Both the position numbers and the translations under genes were made by a program. Shown here in pieces: positions 1 through 6,233 of a DNA stretch of 6,233 nucleotides (its first letter is position 1; each line of letters opens with the position of its first letter). Source of the stretch: Muribaculaceae bacterium (GTDB lineage: Bacteria; Bacteroidota; Bacteroidia; Bacteroidales; Muribaculaceae); contig JAIDKP010000425.1 of NCBI GenBank assembly GCA_029051445.1, forward strand, positions 1 to 6,233, written 5' to 3'. The notes below the pieces were generated by a model that saw only the letters and a program-made list of their open reading frames with translations, was not told the origin of the DNA and searched no databases.

Positions 1-716
1 AGTTTTTCAGTGATATTTGAGTCGGTAATAATCTGATCGATATCTTCCATGTTGGCAATTTTGCTGAATCCGCGGCGGCGGAATTTTGATGAGTCGGCGA
101 GAACGATTGTTTTCTGAGCCGTGCGCATCATTGCCCGGTTAAGCGATGCCTCGCGTATGTCGGTGGTGGTGATACCGAAATCAAGATCAATGCCGTCGAC
201 ACCGAGAAACAGCTTGCTGCATGAAAATTCTTCAAGAGGCTGTTCTGCAAATTTACCGACTACCGATCTGCTGCTTTCACGCAGTGAGCCTCCGAGTTGT
301 ATAATATCGATAGAATCGTTGTCGGCGAGTATGTCCGAAACCTGGAGTGAGGCAGAGATGACGGTGAGTCTGTTGATAGGCTGTATGGCACGTGCGAGGG
401 CGAGCATGGTCGTTCCCGATGCGATGATGATTGAATCATCTTTCGATATCATCGAGGCTGCGGTTTTACCTATGAGTTTTTTCTCCTCTGTTGCAAGTTT
501 CTCTTTTTCGTTAAGAGGCCTGTTGCTGATGTAAGGATTGATCAAAATGGCTTTTCCGTGGCTTCGATAGAGCTTGTTGGCTTTCTCAAGCTCTGTAAGG
601 TCTTTGCGTATTGTTACCGTAGATACGTCAAGCAGAGATGCAAGGTCGGAAACCTGAATGAGCTCGTGGCGCATCAGAGTTTCCATGATCAGTTCATGGC
701 GCTCTTCTTTTGTCAT
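1..716 (-). CDS. DeoR-family transcriptional repressor, GlpR-like (3' end cut by window edge)
   Basis: A sugar-phosphate-responsive DNA-binding regulator, probably controlling the divergent glp operon. I read it by translating the reverse complement from the ATG at 716-714, which gives 238 complete codons with no stop before the left edge. DeoR proteins are usually about 250-260 residues, so only a short C-terminal tail should be missing. Residues 6-57 form the DeoR helix-turn-helix, with the signature STVTIRKDL at 32-40 and SHGKA at 52-56 where HGGA is more usual. The C-terminal sensor domain shows ASGTT (99-103), LGGSLRE (141-147), LGVDGID (171-177) and LADSSKF (206-212), the phosphosugar-binding landmarks of the family. 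No Shine-Dalgarno sequence precedes the start. Family assignment is firm. The G3P-specific role is inferred from divergent placement beside glpA, and the protein is not especially close to E. coli GlpR, so another sugar phosphate remains possible. Confidence 0.93.
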   Translation of the reverse strand, partial: MTKEERHELIMETLMRHELIQVSDLASLLDVSTVTIRKDLTELEKANKLYRSHGKAILINPYISNRPLNEKEKLATEEKKLIGKTAASMISKDDSIIIASGTTMLALARAIQPINRLTVISASLQVSDILADNDSIDIIQLGGSLRESSRSVVGKFAEQPLEEFSCSKLFLGVDGIDLDFGITTTDIREASLNRAMMRTAQKTIVLADSSKFRRRGFSKIANMEDIDQIITDSNITEK

Positions 717-721
717 GATTG

Positions 722-750
722 TGATGATTAAGCTTGTATGCTGATGATTA
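722..750. repeat. TGATGATTA direct repeat, 20-bp period, in the regulator's leader
   Basis: TGATGATTA occurs at 722-730 and again at 742-750, both in the same orientation and exactly 20 bp apart. The pair lies between the regulator's likely transcription start (near 750) and its start codon at 716. Repeats spaced about two helical turns apart in this position could be a binding site for autoregulation. The region is AT-rich, so chance is a real alternative. Confidence 0.4.
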
Positions 751-756
751 TTATCG

Positions 757-764
757 CAAAGATA
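757..764 (-). promoter_or_regulatory. Putative -7 element for the DeoR-type regulator
   Basis: CAAAGATA on the + strand reads TATCTTTG on the - strand, an exact match to the Bacteroidetes -7 consensus TAnnTTTG. It would start transcription near 750 and give a leader of about 35 nt before the ATG at 716. No TTTG-type -33 box is present 19-20 bp upstream (the GC-rich stretch around 783-790 sits there), so this is a partial promoter match. Confidence 0.45.
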
Positions 765-848
765 TAAACATTTGTAAATAATGGGGCGGCTTATTCGTTA
801 ATTTATTGATAATATTTAGAAGTGTGTCGTTTTTTTGTTATGTGATGT

Positions 849-879
849 TTTGAAAATATAAAAAATCGATATATTTTTG
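849..879 (+). promoter_or_regulatory. Bacteroidetes-type promoter of the glpABCT operon
   Basis: TTTG at 849-852 is followed after 19 bp by TATTTTTG at 872-879. This matches both the -33 (TTTG) and -7 (TAnnTTTG) elements recognised by the primary sigma factor of Bacteroidetes, at the usual spacing. Transcription would begin around 885-888, giving a leader of roughly 100 nt before glpA. It is the only complete two-part match I found in the divergent region on this strand. Confidence 0.7.
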
Positions 880-884
880 CGGTC

Positions 885-939
885 AAACGAAAGCTTGAAG
901 TAATAAAACGAAATCGAGGCGGTCGGTTTTGCTTTTCGT
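885..939. promoter_or_regulatory. Candidate operator: AAACGAAA repeats at the glpA transcription start and leader
   Basis: AAACGAAA appears at 885-892 and again at 906-913, exactly 21 bp apart, so both copies face the same side of the helix. An inverted partial copy, TTTCGT, lies at 934-939. The first copy overlaps the predicted start of transcription and the others lie just downstream, where a bound repressor would block RNA polymerase. The reverse complement, TTTCGTTT, resembles the TTCG-containing half-sites used by GlpR and several other DeoR-family repressors. The link to the adjacent DeoR protein is inference. The same bases can also form weak alternative stems in the leader RNA (908-913 with 934-939, or 910-915 with 940-945). 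Confidence 0.5.
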
Positions 940-990
940 GATTTCTTTTTGATAAAGTCAGGAGACAAACGTAACGGTTGAAACTTGGAT

Positions 991-2619
991 ATGGCTGGAG
1001 GATGCAGAAAATATGACGTGATTATTATTGGCGGTGGTGCCACAGGTGCCGGGACTGCCCGCGACTGTGCCATGCGTGGATTGAAGACGCTTCTTGTCGA
1101 GAGGCTGGATTTTACAGCAGGAGCTACCGGAAGAAATCACGGGCTTCTTCACAGTGGAGCGCGATATGCTGTTACCGACAGGGAGTCGGCTTCTGAATGC
1201 ATATCGGAAAATATGATACTACGCCGCATCGCACGCCATTGTGTCGAGGATACCGGCGGATTGTTTGTCACATTGCCCGACGACGATCTCGGCTATCAGG
1301 CAACATTTGTCGACGCATGCACAAAGGCCGGTATTCAGGCCGATGTGATTGATCCTGCCGAGGCACGCAGGCTTGAACCTTCGGTCAATCCCGAAATTAT
1401 CGGAGCCGTGAGGGTTCCCGACGGAGCCGTTGATCCTTTCCGGCTTACTACCGCAAACATCGTGGATGCCCGACGTCATGGGGCCGATATAATCACCTAT
1501 TCCGAGGTTATAGGTTTTGTCAGTGAAGGCACGAGAATTGCCGGGGTCAAGGTGCGTGACGGCAGGTCGGGTACAGTCACCGAGTATTATTCCGAACTGA
1601 CCATAAACGCAGCCGGAATCTGGGGGCAAAACATTGCCGGAATGGCAGGTGTGACTGTCAATATGTTTCCGGCAAAAGGCGCTCTGCTCATTTTCGGCCA
1701 TCGCGTCAACAACATGGTCATTAACCGCTGCCGCAAGCCTGCGAATGCCGATATCCTTGTTCCGGGCGACACGATATGCCTGATAGGAACGACATCTGAT
1801 CGTGTCGGCTTTGACCAGGTCGACAATATGACTGTGACAGCCGAGGAGGTTGATGTGCTCATGAGCGAGGGCGTGAAGCTTGCGCCGTCGCTTGCCACTA
1901 CACGCATTTTGCGCGCTTATGCCGGTGTGCGTCCACTCGTGGCTGCCGACAATGATCCGTCGGGGCGTTCGATCAGCCGTGGCATTGTGTGCCTTGACCA
2001 TAGCGAGCGCGACGGTCTCGACGGGTTCATAACGATTACAGGCGGCAAACTCATGACCTATCGTCTGATGGGAGAGTGGGCTACCGATCTCGCATGTCGC
2101 AAACTTGGTGTCAGGGCTGAATGTCGGACGGCAGTGATGCCGCTTCCAGGTTCGGAAAAGGAAGAGACAAAAAAACGAAGATCACGATCCCATGTCATAG
2201 ACCTCAGCACAGAGCAGCGTGCGGCAGTGGGACGTCATGGGACGCTTGGCAGGCGCATCCTTGACAACGGAGGTGATGATGATGCCGTTGTATGCGAGTG
2301 CGAACAGGTTTCTGTCGGAGAAGTCAATTATGCGATTTCAGAGCTGCATGTTCATAATCTTATAAATCTGCGACGCCGCACCCGCATGGGCATGGGCACA
2401 TGTCAGGGCGGTCTCTGCGCCTGCCGTGCTGCCGGACTCATTGCAAATGCCAACAAATGTGCGCAGGAATCTCTCGATGATCTGCAGGCGTTTGTAAACG
2501 AGCGATGGAAAGGCATGAAGCCTGTAGGCTGGGGAGATACGCTCGAAGAGTCCCAGTTCATGTCGTGGCTTATCCGTGGGGTGGGGGGCCTTTCAGGGAA
2601 TATAGAAGTAAAATTATAA
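991..2619 (+). CDS. glpA: Anaerobic glycerol-3-phosphate dehydrogenase subunit A (catalytic flavoprotein)
   Basis: Oxidises sn-glycerol 3-phosphate to dihydroxyacetone phosphate as the FAD-bearing catalytic subunit of the GlpABC complex on the inner face of the cytoplasmic membrane. From the ATG at 991 it has 542 residues, the same length as E. coli GlpA. The N-terminal Rossmann motif IIIGGGATGAG (11-21) binds FAD. The family stretch GATGRNHGLLHSGARY follows, and GGKLMTYR is the second G3P-dehydrogenase signature. The C-terminal BFD-like domain carries C435-x-C437 and C471-x4-C476, the expected ligands of a [2Fe-2S] cluster. This domain separates GlpA from the aerobic enzyme GlpD, as does the company of glpB and glpC. 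A TTG at 985 is the only other possible start, because an in-frame TGA at 979-981 blocks anything further upstream. The nearest purine-rich sequence, AGGAG at 960-964, is too far from either start to be a normal ribosome site. Confidence 0.96.
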   Translation: MAGGCRKYDVIIIGGGATGAGTARDCAMRGLKTLLVERLDFTAGATGRNHGLLHSGARYAVTDRESASECISENMILRRIARHCVEDTGGLFVTLPDDDLGYQATFVDACTKAGIQADVIDPAEARRLEPSVNPEIIGAVRVPDGAVDPFRLTTANIVDARRHGADIITYSEVIGFVSEGTRIAGVKVRDGRSGTVTEYYSELTINAAGIWGQNIAGMAGVTVNMFPAKGALLIFGHRVNNMVINRCRKPANADILVPGDTICLIGTTSDRVGFDQVDNMTVTAEEVDVLMSEGVKLAPSLATTRILRAYAGVRPLVAADNDPSGRSISRGIVCLDHSERDGLDGFITITGGKLMTYRLMGEWATDLACRKLGVRAECRTAVMPLPGSEKEETKKRRSRSHVIDLSTEQRAAVGRHGTLGRRILDNGGDDDAVVCECEQVSVGEVNYAISELHVHNLINLRRRTRMGMGTCQGGLCACRAAGLIANANKCAQESLDDLQAFVNERWKGMKPVGWGDTLEESQFMSWLIRGVGGLSGNIEVKL

Positions 2620-2621
2620 AT

Positions 2622-2626
2622 GGAGG
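2622..2626 (+). promoter_or_regulatory. Strong Shine-Dalgarno site before glpB
   Basis: GGAGG ends 7 nt before the glpB ATG, inside the 14-bp glpA-glpB gap. This is textbook spacing, and it fixes the glpB start together with an in-frame TAA at 2628-2630. It stands out because glpC, glpT and the regulator have no comparable site and Bacteroidetes generally make little use of Shine-Dalgarno pairing. Confidence 0.7.
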
Positions 2627-2633
2627 ATAATCA

Positions 2634-3875
2634 ATGAGATTTCAGTCGGTAATAATAGGAGGCGGACTCTCGGGACTTGTAGCGGGTATCAGGCTTGCTG
2701 AAGGCGGGCAGAAAGTTGCGATTGTATCCTCCGGACAAAGTACTCTGCATTTTTTCTCGGGTTCTCTTGATCTGCTTGGCTCCGATGGACGGGCTGAAAT
2801 ATTGTGTCCGTTTGATGCAATGTCTTCGCTTGCCCCTGCACATCCTTATTCAAAAATAGGGATGTCACGCATCCGGTCGCTTGCCGGCGAGGGGCTCGAT
2901 CTTCTGAATCGGTGCGGCCTTCGTTTTATTGGCGGCGGCAATGCGAACAGATATCATCTCACACCGTTCGGAGTGATGAAACCGTCGTGGATTGCGATGG
3001 ACGATTGTCTGACGTTTGACTCGCCGGAAAACTTCCCTTATAAGACTGTCGGCATAGCTAACATATGCGGTTTTCTTGATTTTTACCCGCAGTTTCTGTC
3101 GCTTGGTCTTGAGAAAAAGGGCGTGACATGCCTGACGATATCCCTGACTTCGCCACAGCTTCAGGCCATGCGTAAGAGCTCTACTGAAATGCGTGCTCCC
3201 AATATTGCCCGCATAATGTCGGCCGAGACGGTCGATTGCATGGCGCGGACGCTTAATGAGGCTGATTCGGAGATAGAGGCATTCCTCCTGCCGGCGATAT
3301 TCGGTATGACCGATACGGTTGCCCTTGATGATCTCCGTGCAAAGGTGAGGCGGCCGGTATTCTTTATACCCACAATGCCGACATCGGTTCTTGGTGTGCG
3401 GTCGCAGATCATGCTCCGATCATGCTTCCAGAGGCTTGGGGGGACATACCTGCTTGGCGACAATGTGACCGGGGGCGATATATCGGACGGGCAGTTGCGC
3501 TATGTGACTACTGCCAATCTCGGCTCCGATCGTCTGGAAGCCGATAACTTTATTCTTGCTTCCGGCTCATTTCTCAGTCATGGCATAAAGTCTGTCCCCG
3601 AGCGCATATATGAACCGGTTTTTGATCTTGATATCACATCGGAATCTTCAAGAAGCCGATGGTTTGGCGATGATTTCTACGAAACGCAGCCTTATATGGA
3701 TTTCGGAGTGGTCTCTGATAAAGATTTCAGACTCTCACATTCGGGACACACAATCTCTAATCTCTACGGTGTCGGCGCGGTACTGGAGGGGTGCGACGCT
3801 ATAACACTCGGTTGTGGCGGCGGAGTGGCGCTTCTGACGGCTATTCATGTGGCCGATACGATTTTAAAACAATAG
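2634..3875 (+). CDS. glpB: Anaerobic glycerol-3-phosphate dehydrogenase subunit B
   Basis: Flavin-binding subunit of the anaerobic G3P dehydrogenase, thought to pass electrons from GlpA to GlpC (family knowledge; E. coli GlpB is reported to bind FMN). It has 413 residues against about 419 in E. coli. The N-terminal dinucleotide-binding motif VIIGGGLSG (6-14) is followed by the GlpB-typical HFFSGSLDLLG. The C-terminal end has YGVGAVLEGCD and then GCGGG (393-397), the flavin-fold closing motif seen in this family. The start is certain because an in-frame stop lies just upstream and GGAGG precedes the ATG. It follows glpA by 14 bp and precedes glpC by 14 bp, consistent with one transcript and balanced synthesis of the three subunits. 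There are no signs of truncation or frameshift. Confidence 0.95.
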   Translation: MRFQSVIIGGGLSGLVAGIRLAEGGQKVAIVSSGQSTLHFFSGSLDLLGSDGRAEILCPFDAMSSLAPAHPYSKIGMSRIRSLAGEGLDLLNRCGLRFIGGGNANRYHLTPFGVMKPSWIAMDDCLTFDSPENFPYKTVGIANICGFLDFYPQFLSLGLEKKGVTCLTISLTSPQLQAMRKSSTEMRAPNIARIMSAETVDCMARTLNEADSEIEAFLLPAIFGMTDTVALDDLRAKVRRPVFFIPTMPTSVLGVRSQIMLRSCFQRLGGTYLLGDNVTGGDISDGQLRYVTTANLGSDRLEADNFILASGSFLSHGIKSVPERIYEPVFDLDITSESSRSRWFGDDFYETQPYMDFGVVSDKDFRLSHSGHTISNLYGVGAVLEGCDAITLGCGGGVALLTAIHVADTILKQ

Positions 3876-3889
3876 TTTCCTTCCCAACA

Positions 3890-5137
3890 ATGATATATCA
3901 GGATACCAATATCAGCACCAACAATTTCGAGCAATGTAAAAAATGCACGATATGCACGGTCTATTGTCCTGTGACGATTGTCAATCCTCTTTATCCGGGG
4001 CCTAAGCTGGCCGGACCCGATGGAGAGCGGTATCGTCTTAAAAATGCGCGTTTCTTCAATGAGGCGTTGAAATATTGCCTGAACTGCAAGCGTTGCGAGG
4101 TCGCGTGTCCGTCCAATGTGAGGATCGGCGATATCATACAGAGCGCGCGGCTCAAATATAGCAAGAGTCCGGTGAAACTTAGGGATATTATGCTGGCCAG
4201 CACCGATGTCATGGGTACCGTGGCCACGCACATGGCTCCTGTCGTGAACACCTCTTTGCGTATGCCGGTCGTGAAAAAACTGCTCGATGCTACGCTTGCC
4301 ATAGATAGTCATCGCACATTTCCGAGCTATGCCTCGCAGACGTTTGTGAAATGGTTTGAGAAAGAGGCTGCGGCAAAGCAGGATAGCTTCAACCGGCATG
4401 TGGCTTATTTCCACGGTTGCTATGTCAATTACAACTATCCGGCACTCGGACGCGATTTTGTCAAGGTGATGAATGCATGCGGCATAGGAGTGCGTCTGCT
4501 GGAAAAAGAGCGTTGCTGCGGCGTGGCAAAGATCGTCAACCGCATGACTGCGCCTGCCCGTCGGGATGCAGCGATAAATCTGAAATCTATAAGGGCGGCC
4601 GTCGCTGACGGGATGCAGGTTGTAGGCACAAGTTCGACATGCATATTGACCATGCGCGACGAGTATCCCAATCTGCTCGGGCTTGACAATGCAGACGTGG
4701 CAGACTGCATCAATCTTGCCTCGAGGTATCTGTTCCAGCTTGTGGATGAAGGCAGGGTGAAGCTTGCTTTCCGTCCGGAATATCGTGTGCGTGTAGCCTA
4801 TCATGCCCCGTGCCACATGGAGAAACTCGGCTGGACGATCTATTCGACCTCGCTGCTGCGTATGATACCCGGGCTTGAATTTGTGTCGCTGCCGTCGCAG
4901 TGTTGCGGTCTGGCCGGTACTTACGGCTTCAAGAAAGAAAATTACAATGCTTCGCAGGAAATCGGGCGTCAGTTGTTTGACGCAATTCAGCGATCGGGAG
5001 TCGATACCGTTGCCACTGACTGCGAGACATGTAAATGGCAGATTGAGCAGGGGACCGGCATAACGGTCAGAAATCCAATCTCTATTATAGCCGAAGCACT
5101 TGATGTGGAAAAAACGAGGACATTAAACAATATTTGA
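3890..5137 (+). CDS. glpC: Anaerobic glycerol-3-phosphate dehydrogenase subunit C (iron-sulfur, membrane-associated)
   Basis: Iron-sulfur subunit that attaches GlpAB to the membrane and delivers electrons to the (mena)quinone pool. It has 415 residues from the ATG at 3890, against about 396 in E. coli. Two ferredoxin-type 4Fe-4S motifs of form CxxCxxCxxxCP lie at C16/C19/C22/C26 and C63/C66/C69/C73. Two CCG (cysteine-rich) domains follow, with their paired cysteines at 209-210 (ERCCGVA) and 338-339 (SQCCGLAGTYG). The C-terminal TDCETCKWQIE is a hallmark of GlpC. Long segments such as GPKLAGPDGERYRLK and CCGLAGTYGFKKENY are nearly the same as in E. coli. The open frame extends back to a GTG at 3791 inside glpB, but that extension resembles nothing in the family and would overlap glpB by 85 bp, so I chose the ATG 14 bp after the glpB stop. 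No Shine-Dalgarno sequence is visible. Confidence 0.96.
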   Translation: MIYQDTNISTNNFEQCKKCTICTVYCPVTIVNPLYPGPKLAGPDGERYRLKNARFFNEALKYCLNCKRCEVACPSNVRIGDIIQSARLKYSKSPVKLRDIMLASTDVMGTVATHMAPVVNTSLRMPVVKKLLDATLAIDSHRTFPSYASQTFVKWFEKEAAAKQDSFNRHVAYFHGCYVNYNYPALGRDFVKVMNACGIGVRLLEKERCCGVAKIVNRMTAPARRDAAINLKSIRAAVADGMQVVGTSSTCILTMRDEYPNLLGLDNADVADCINLASRYLFQLVDEGRVKLAFRPEYRVRVAYHAPCHMEKLGWTIYSTSLLRMIPGLEFVSLPSQCCGLAGTYGFKKENYNASQEIGRQLFDAIQRSGVDTVATDCETCKWQIEQGTGITVRNPISIIAEALDVEKTRTLNNI

Positions 5138-5181
5138 CTAATTTTACAGCAAACTACTGCAAAATACCATAAAATCACGCA
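5138..5181 (+). other. glpC-glpT intergenic gap, no convincing terminator or promoter
   Basis: This is a 44-bp AT-rich gap. It contains an imperfect hairpin: TTTT (5142-5145) with AAAA (5161-5164), then an A/C mismatch, then CAG (5147-5149) with CTG (5157-5159) around a 7-nt loop. Three GC-containing pairs and no following T-run are too weak for an intrinsic terminator. No TAnnTTTG element is present, so glpT is most simply read from the glpA promoter. Confidence 0.5.
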
Positions 5182-6233
5182 ATGGCAAAAGACAATATCT
5201 ATGGCTCATGGCAGCCTGAAGTGGTAAAACAGTTTAAATCGTGGCAGATGCGCACGATCGTTGTATCTATGATCGGATATGCGATATACTATTTTGTGCG
5301 CAAGAACTTTTCGCTCGCAATGCCTGGGCTCACTGCACAGTATGGAATCTCCAATACCGATTTCGGCATTGTCATTGGCATTGGTTCATTGGTCTATGGA
5401 CTTTCACGCTTTGTAAACGGATTCATTGTCGACCGTTACAGCGCACGCGCGGTAATGGCTATAGGTCTCTTGCTGTGTGCGCTTTCCAATTTTGCGTTTG
5501 GCTACGGATACAACATCAGCGCTTGGCTTGTGGGGGCTGACCCTACAGCAGCTCAGGCTACTCCCGATCTGGTGAATATGCTTATTCTCGTCATGGCGGT
5601 CACAATTGTGCTTAACCAGGCGTTTCAGGGCATAGGTTATCCGCCGTGCGCACGTCTGCTTCCATGCTGGATTCATCCGTCGGAGCTGGCTACGAAAATG
5701 TCGATATGGAATACCTCGCATTCCATCGGAGCCGCTGCCGCCGTGGTCGCATGTGGATACATTATGGGCATCATGGGACAGGACATGAGCAACAACCCCG
5801 ATGTGATCAATCTTATTGCCGCAAATCTCAAACTCAATCCTGAGGTTGCCGACGATATGAACCAGATACTCCAGTATGCACAGCACTGGGGGGCATGGAA
5901 ATGGTGCTTCTGGCTTCCGGCCGGTCTTGCGGTACTCGGTGCCGCATGGCTCTTCTGGGGGCTCAGGGATGACCCAAGATCTGTCGGCCTGCCTGAGTTG
6001 CCTGGTACAAATACCGGTAAAAAAGAAGTGAAAAATGGCGAGAAAGCGCCCTCTCAGGCAAAGTTCCTGCGTGCGATGGTATGGACCAACCGCTGGATCT
6101 GGACGCTCTGTATTGCCAATGTATTTGTCTATGTGATGCGCATGGGCATTCTCGACTGGGGACCTAAATTTCTGACAGAGGCCCGCGGCATGTCCAGCGA
6201 AAACGCCGCAGGGACTGGAGCGGCTGGCGAGAT
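5182..6233 (+). CDS. glpT: Glycerol-3-phosphate transporter, MFS organophosphate:phosphate antiporter (3' end cut by window edge)
   Basis: Imports G3P across the inner membrane in exchange for inorganic phosphate. There are 350 complete codons from the ATG at 5182 and the frame is open to the right edge, with roughly the last third of the protein missing. The N-terminal WQP...WQMR is followed by TM1 ending in YYFVRKNFSLAMP. Hydrophobic segments fit TM1-TM7, with TM7 reading IANVFVYVMRMGILDWGP. The two phosphate-binding arginines of GlpT are present: R40 (E. coli R45) and R320 (E. coli R269), with D325 matching D274. These residues separate GlpT from most other MFS proteins, although the related UhpC/UhpT branch cannot be ruled out by motif alone; the glpABC context favours G3P. 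The protein is longer than E. coli GlpT before TM7, mainly through an insertion at about 199-235 between TM5 and TM6 and a shorter one at about 112-130 between TM3 and TM4. Start choice is supported by the match of the N-terminus to the family. Confidence 0.9.
   Translation, partial: MAKDNIYGSWQPEVVKQFKSWQMRTIVVSMIGYAIYYFVRKNFSLAMPGLTAQYGISNTDFGIVIGIGSLVYGLSRFVNGFIVDRYSARAVMAIGLLLCALSNFAFGYGYNISAWLVGADPTAAQATPDLVNMLILVMAVTIVLNQAFQGIGYPPCARLLPCWIHPSELATKMSIWNTSHSIGAAAAVVACGYIMGIMGQDMSNNPDVINLIAANLKLNPEVADDMNQILQYAQHWGAWKWCFWLPAGLAVLGAAWLFWGLRDDPRSVGLPELPGTNTGKKEVKNGEKAPSQAKFLRAMVWTNRWIWTLCIANVFVYVMRMGILDWGPKFLTEARGMSSENAAGTGAAGE

Noticed and set aside
121..534. 137-codon open frame on the + strand at the left end
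   Set aside because: It is the antisense shadow of the DeoR-family gene on the - strand, whose helix-turn-helix and sensor motifs are clear.
841..862. TGTGA half-site resembling a CRP box just upstream of the glpA promoter
   Set aside because: There is no TCACA partner at the right spacing, it overlaps the -33 element, and classical cAMP-CRP control is not expected in Bacteroidetes.
997..1004. GGAGGATG inside the start of glpA as a ribosome site and start
   Set aside because: GGAGG here encodes glycines. The ATG at 1002 is out of frame with glpA, and the next ATG at 1013 meets a stop after two codons.
816..1152. Two overlapping - strand open frames across the divergent region and the glpA start
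   Set aside because: They run through the promoter and antisense to the FAD-binding motif of glpA, with Pro-rich and Lys/Phe-rich low-quality translations and no ribosome site.
1219..2001. 260-codon open frame on the - strand opposite glpA
   Set aside because: It lies wholly within glpA. Its composition is rich in His, Cys and Arg, as is typical of a shadow frame, and it has no recognisable motif or start context.
3791..3889. Upstream GTG start extending glpC by 33 codons into glpB
   Set aside because: The added residues are glpB read in another frame and have no match in GlpC proteins. The ATG at 3890 gives the family N-terminus.
3845..4816. 323-codon open frame on the - strand opposite glpC
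   Set aside because: It is antisense to a gene with unmistakable GlpC motifs along its full length. The translation resembles no known family and reflects codon bias of the + strand gene.
5142..5164. Hairpin after glpC as a possible transcription terminator
   Set aside because: The stem is interrupted, has only three GC-containing pairs and is not followed by a T-run.
5241..5886. Three short open frames, on both strands, within the glpT region
   Set aside because: All lie in other frames of glpT, which shows conserved MFS/GlpT motifs along the same stretch.

Overview
This window holds a glycerol-3-phosphate (G3P) uptake and oxidation locus. It consists of an operon-like run glpA-glpB-glpC-glpT on the + strand and a divergent DeoR-family regulator on the - strand. 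The organism is most likely a member of the Bacteroidales. The glpA promoter fits the Bacteroidetes form (TTTG, 19 bp, TATTTTTG, matching TAnnTTTG), the proteins are those of an anaerobe, and most starts lack a Shine-Dalgarno sequence. By eye the coding base composition is near 50% GC, which would suit a gut family such as Muribaculaceae, but that family guess is weak.

Layout: 1-716 (-) encodes a DeoR-type repressor whose last residues run off the left edge. Positions 717-990 are an AT-rich divergent control region with a -7 element for each direction, an AAACGAAA direct repeat with an inverted copy in the glpA leader, and a TGATGATTA direct repeat in the regulator's leader. Next come glpA (991-2619), glpB (2634-3875) and glpC (3890-5137), which encode the three subunits of the anaerobic G3P dehydrogenase. 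They are separated by only 14 bp at each junction. After a 44-bp gap, glpT (from 5182) encodes a G3P:phosphate antiporter that is cut by the right edge.

How it works together (inference from well-studied family members): GlpT imports G3P in exchange for phosphate. GlpA and GlpB, both flavoproteins, oxidise it to dihydroxyacetone phosphate. GlpC, with its iron-sulfur clusters and CCG domains, passes the electrons to the menaquinone pool, probably for fumarate respiration. The DeoR protein is the obvious candidate for a G3P-responsive repressor of the operon. No glycerol kinase or glycerol facilitator lies within the window.

Novelty: the coding content is a recognisable, intact glp module and I see no undescribed system. 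The points most worth checking are the repeat-rich candidate operator, a second repeat pair in the regulator's leader, and a large extra-membrane insertion in GlpT.
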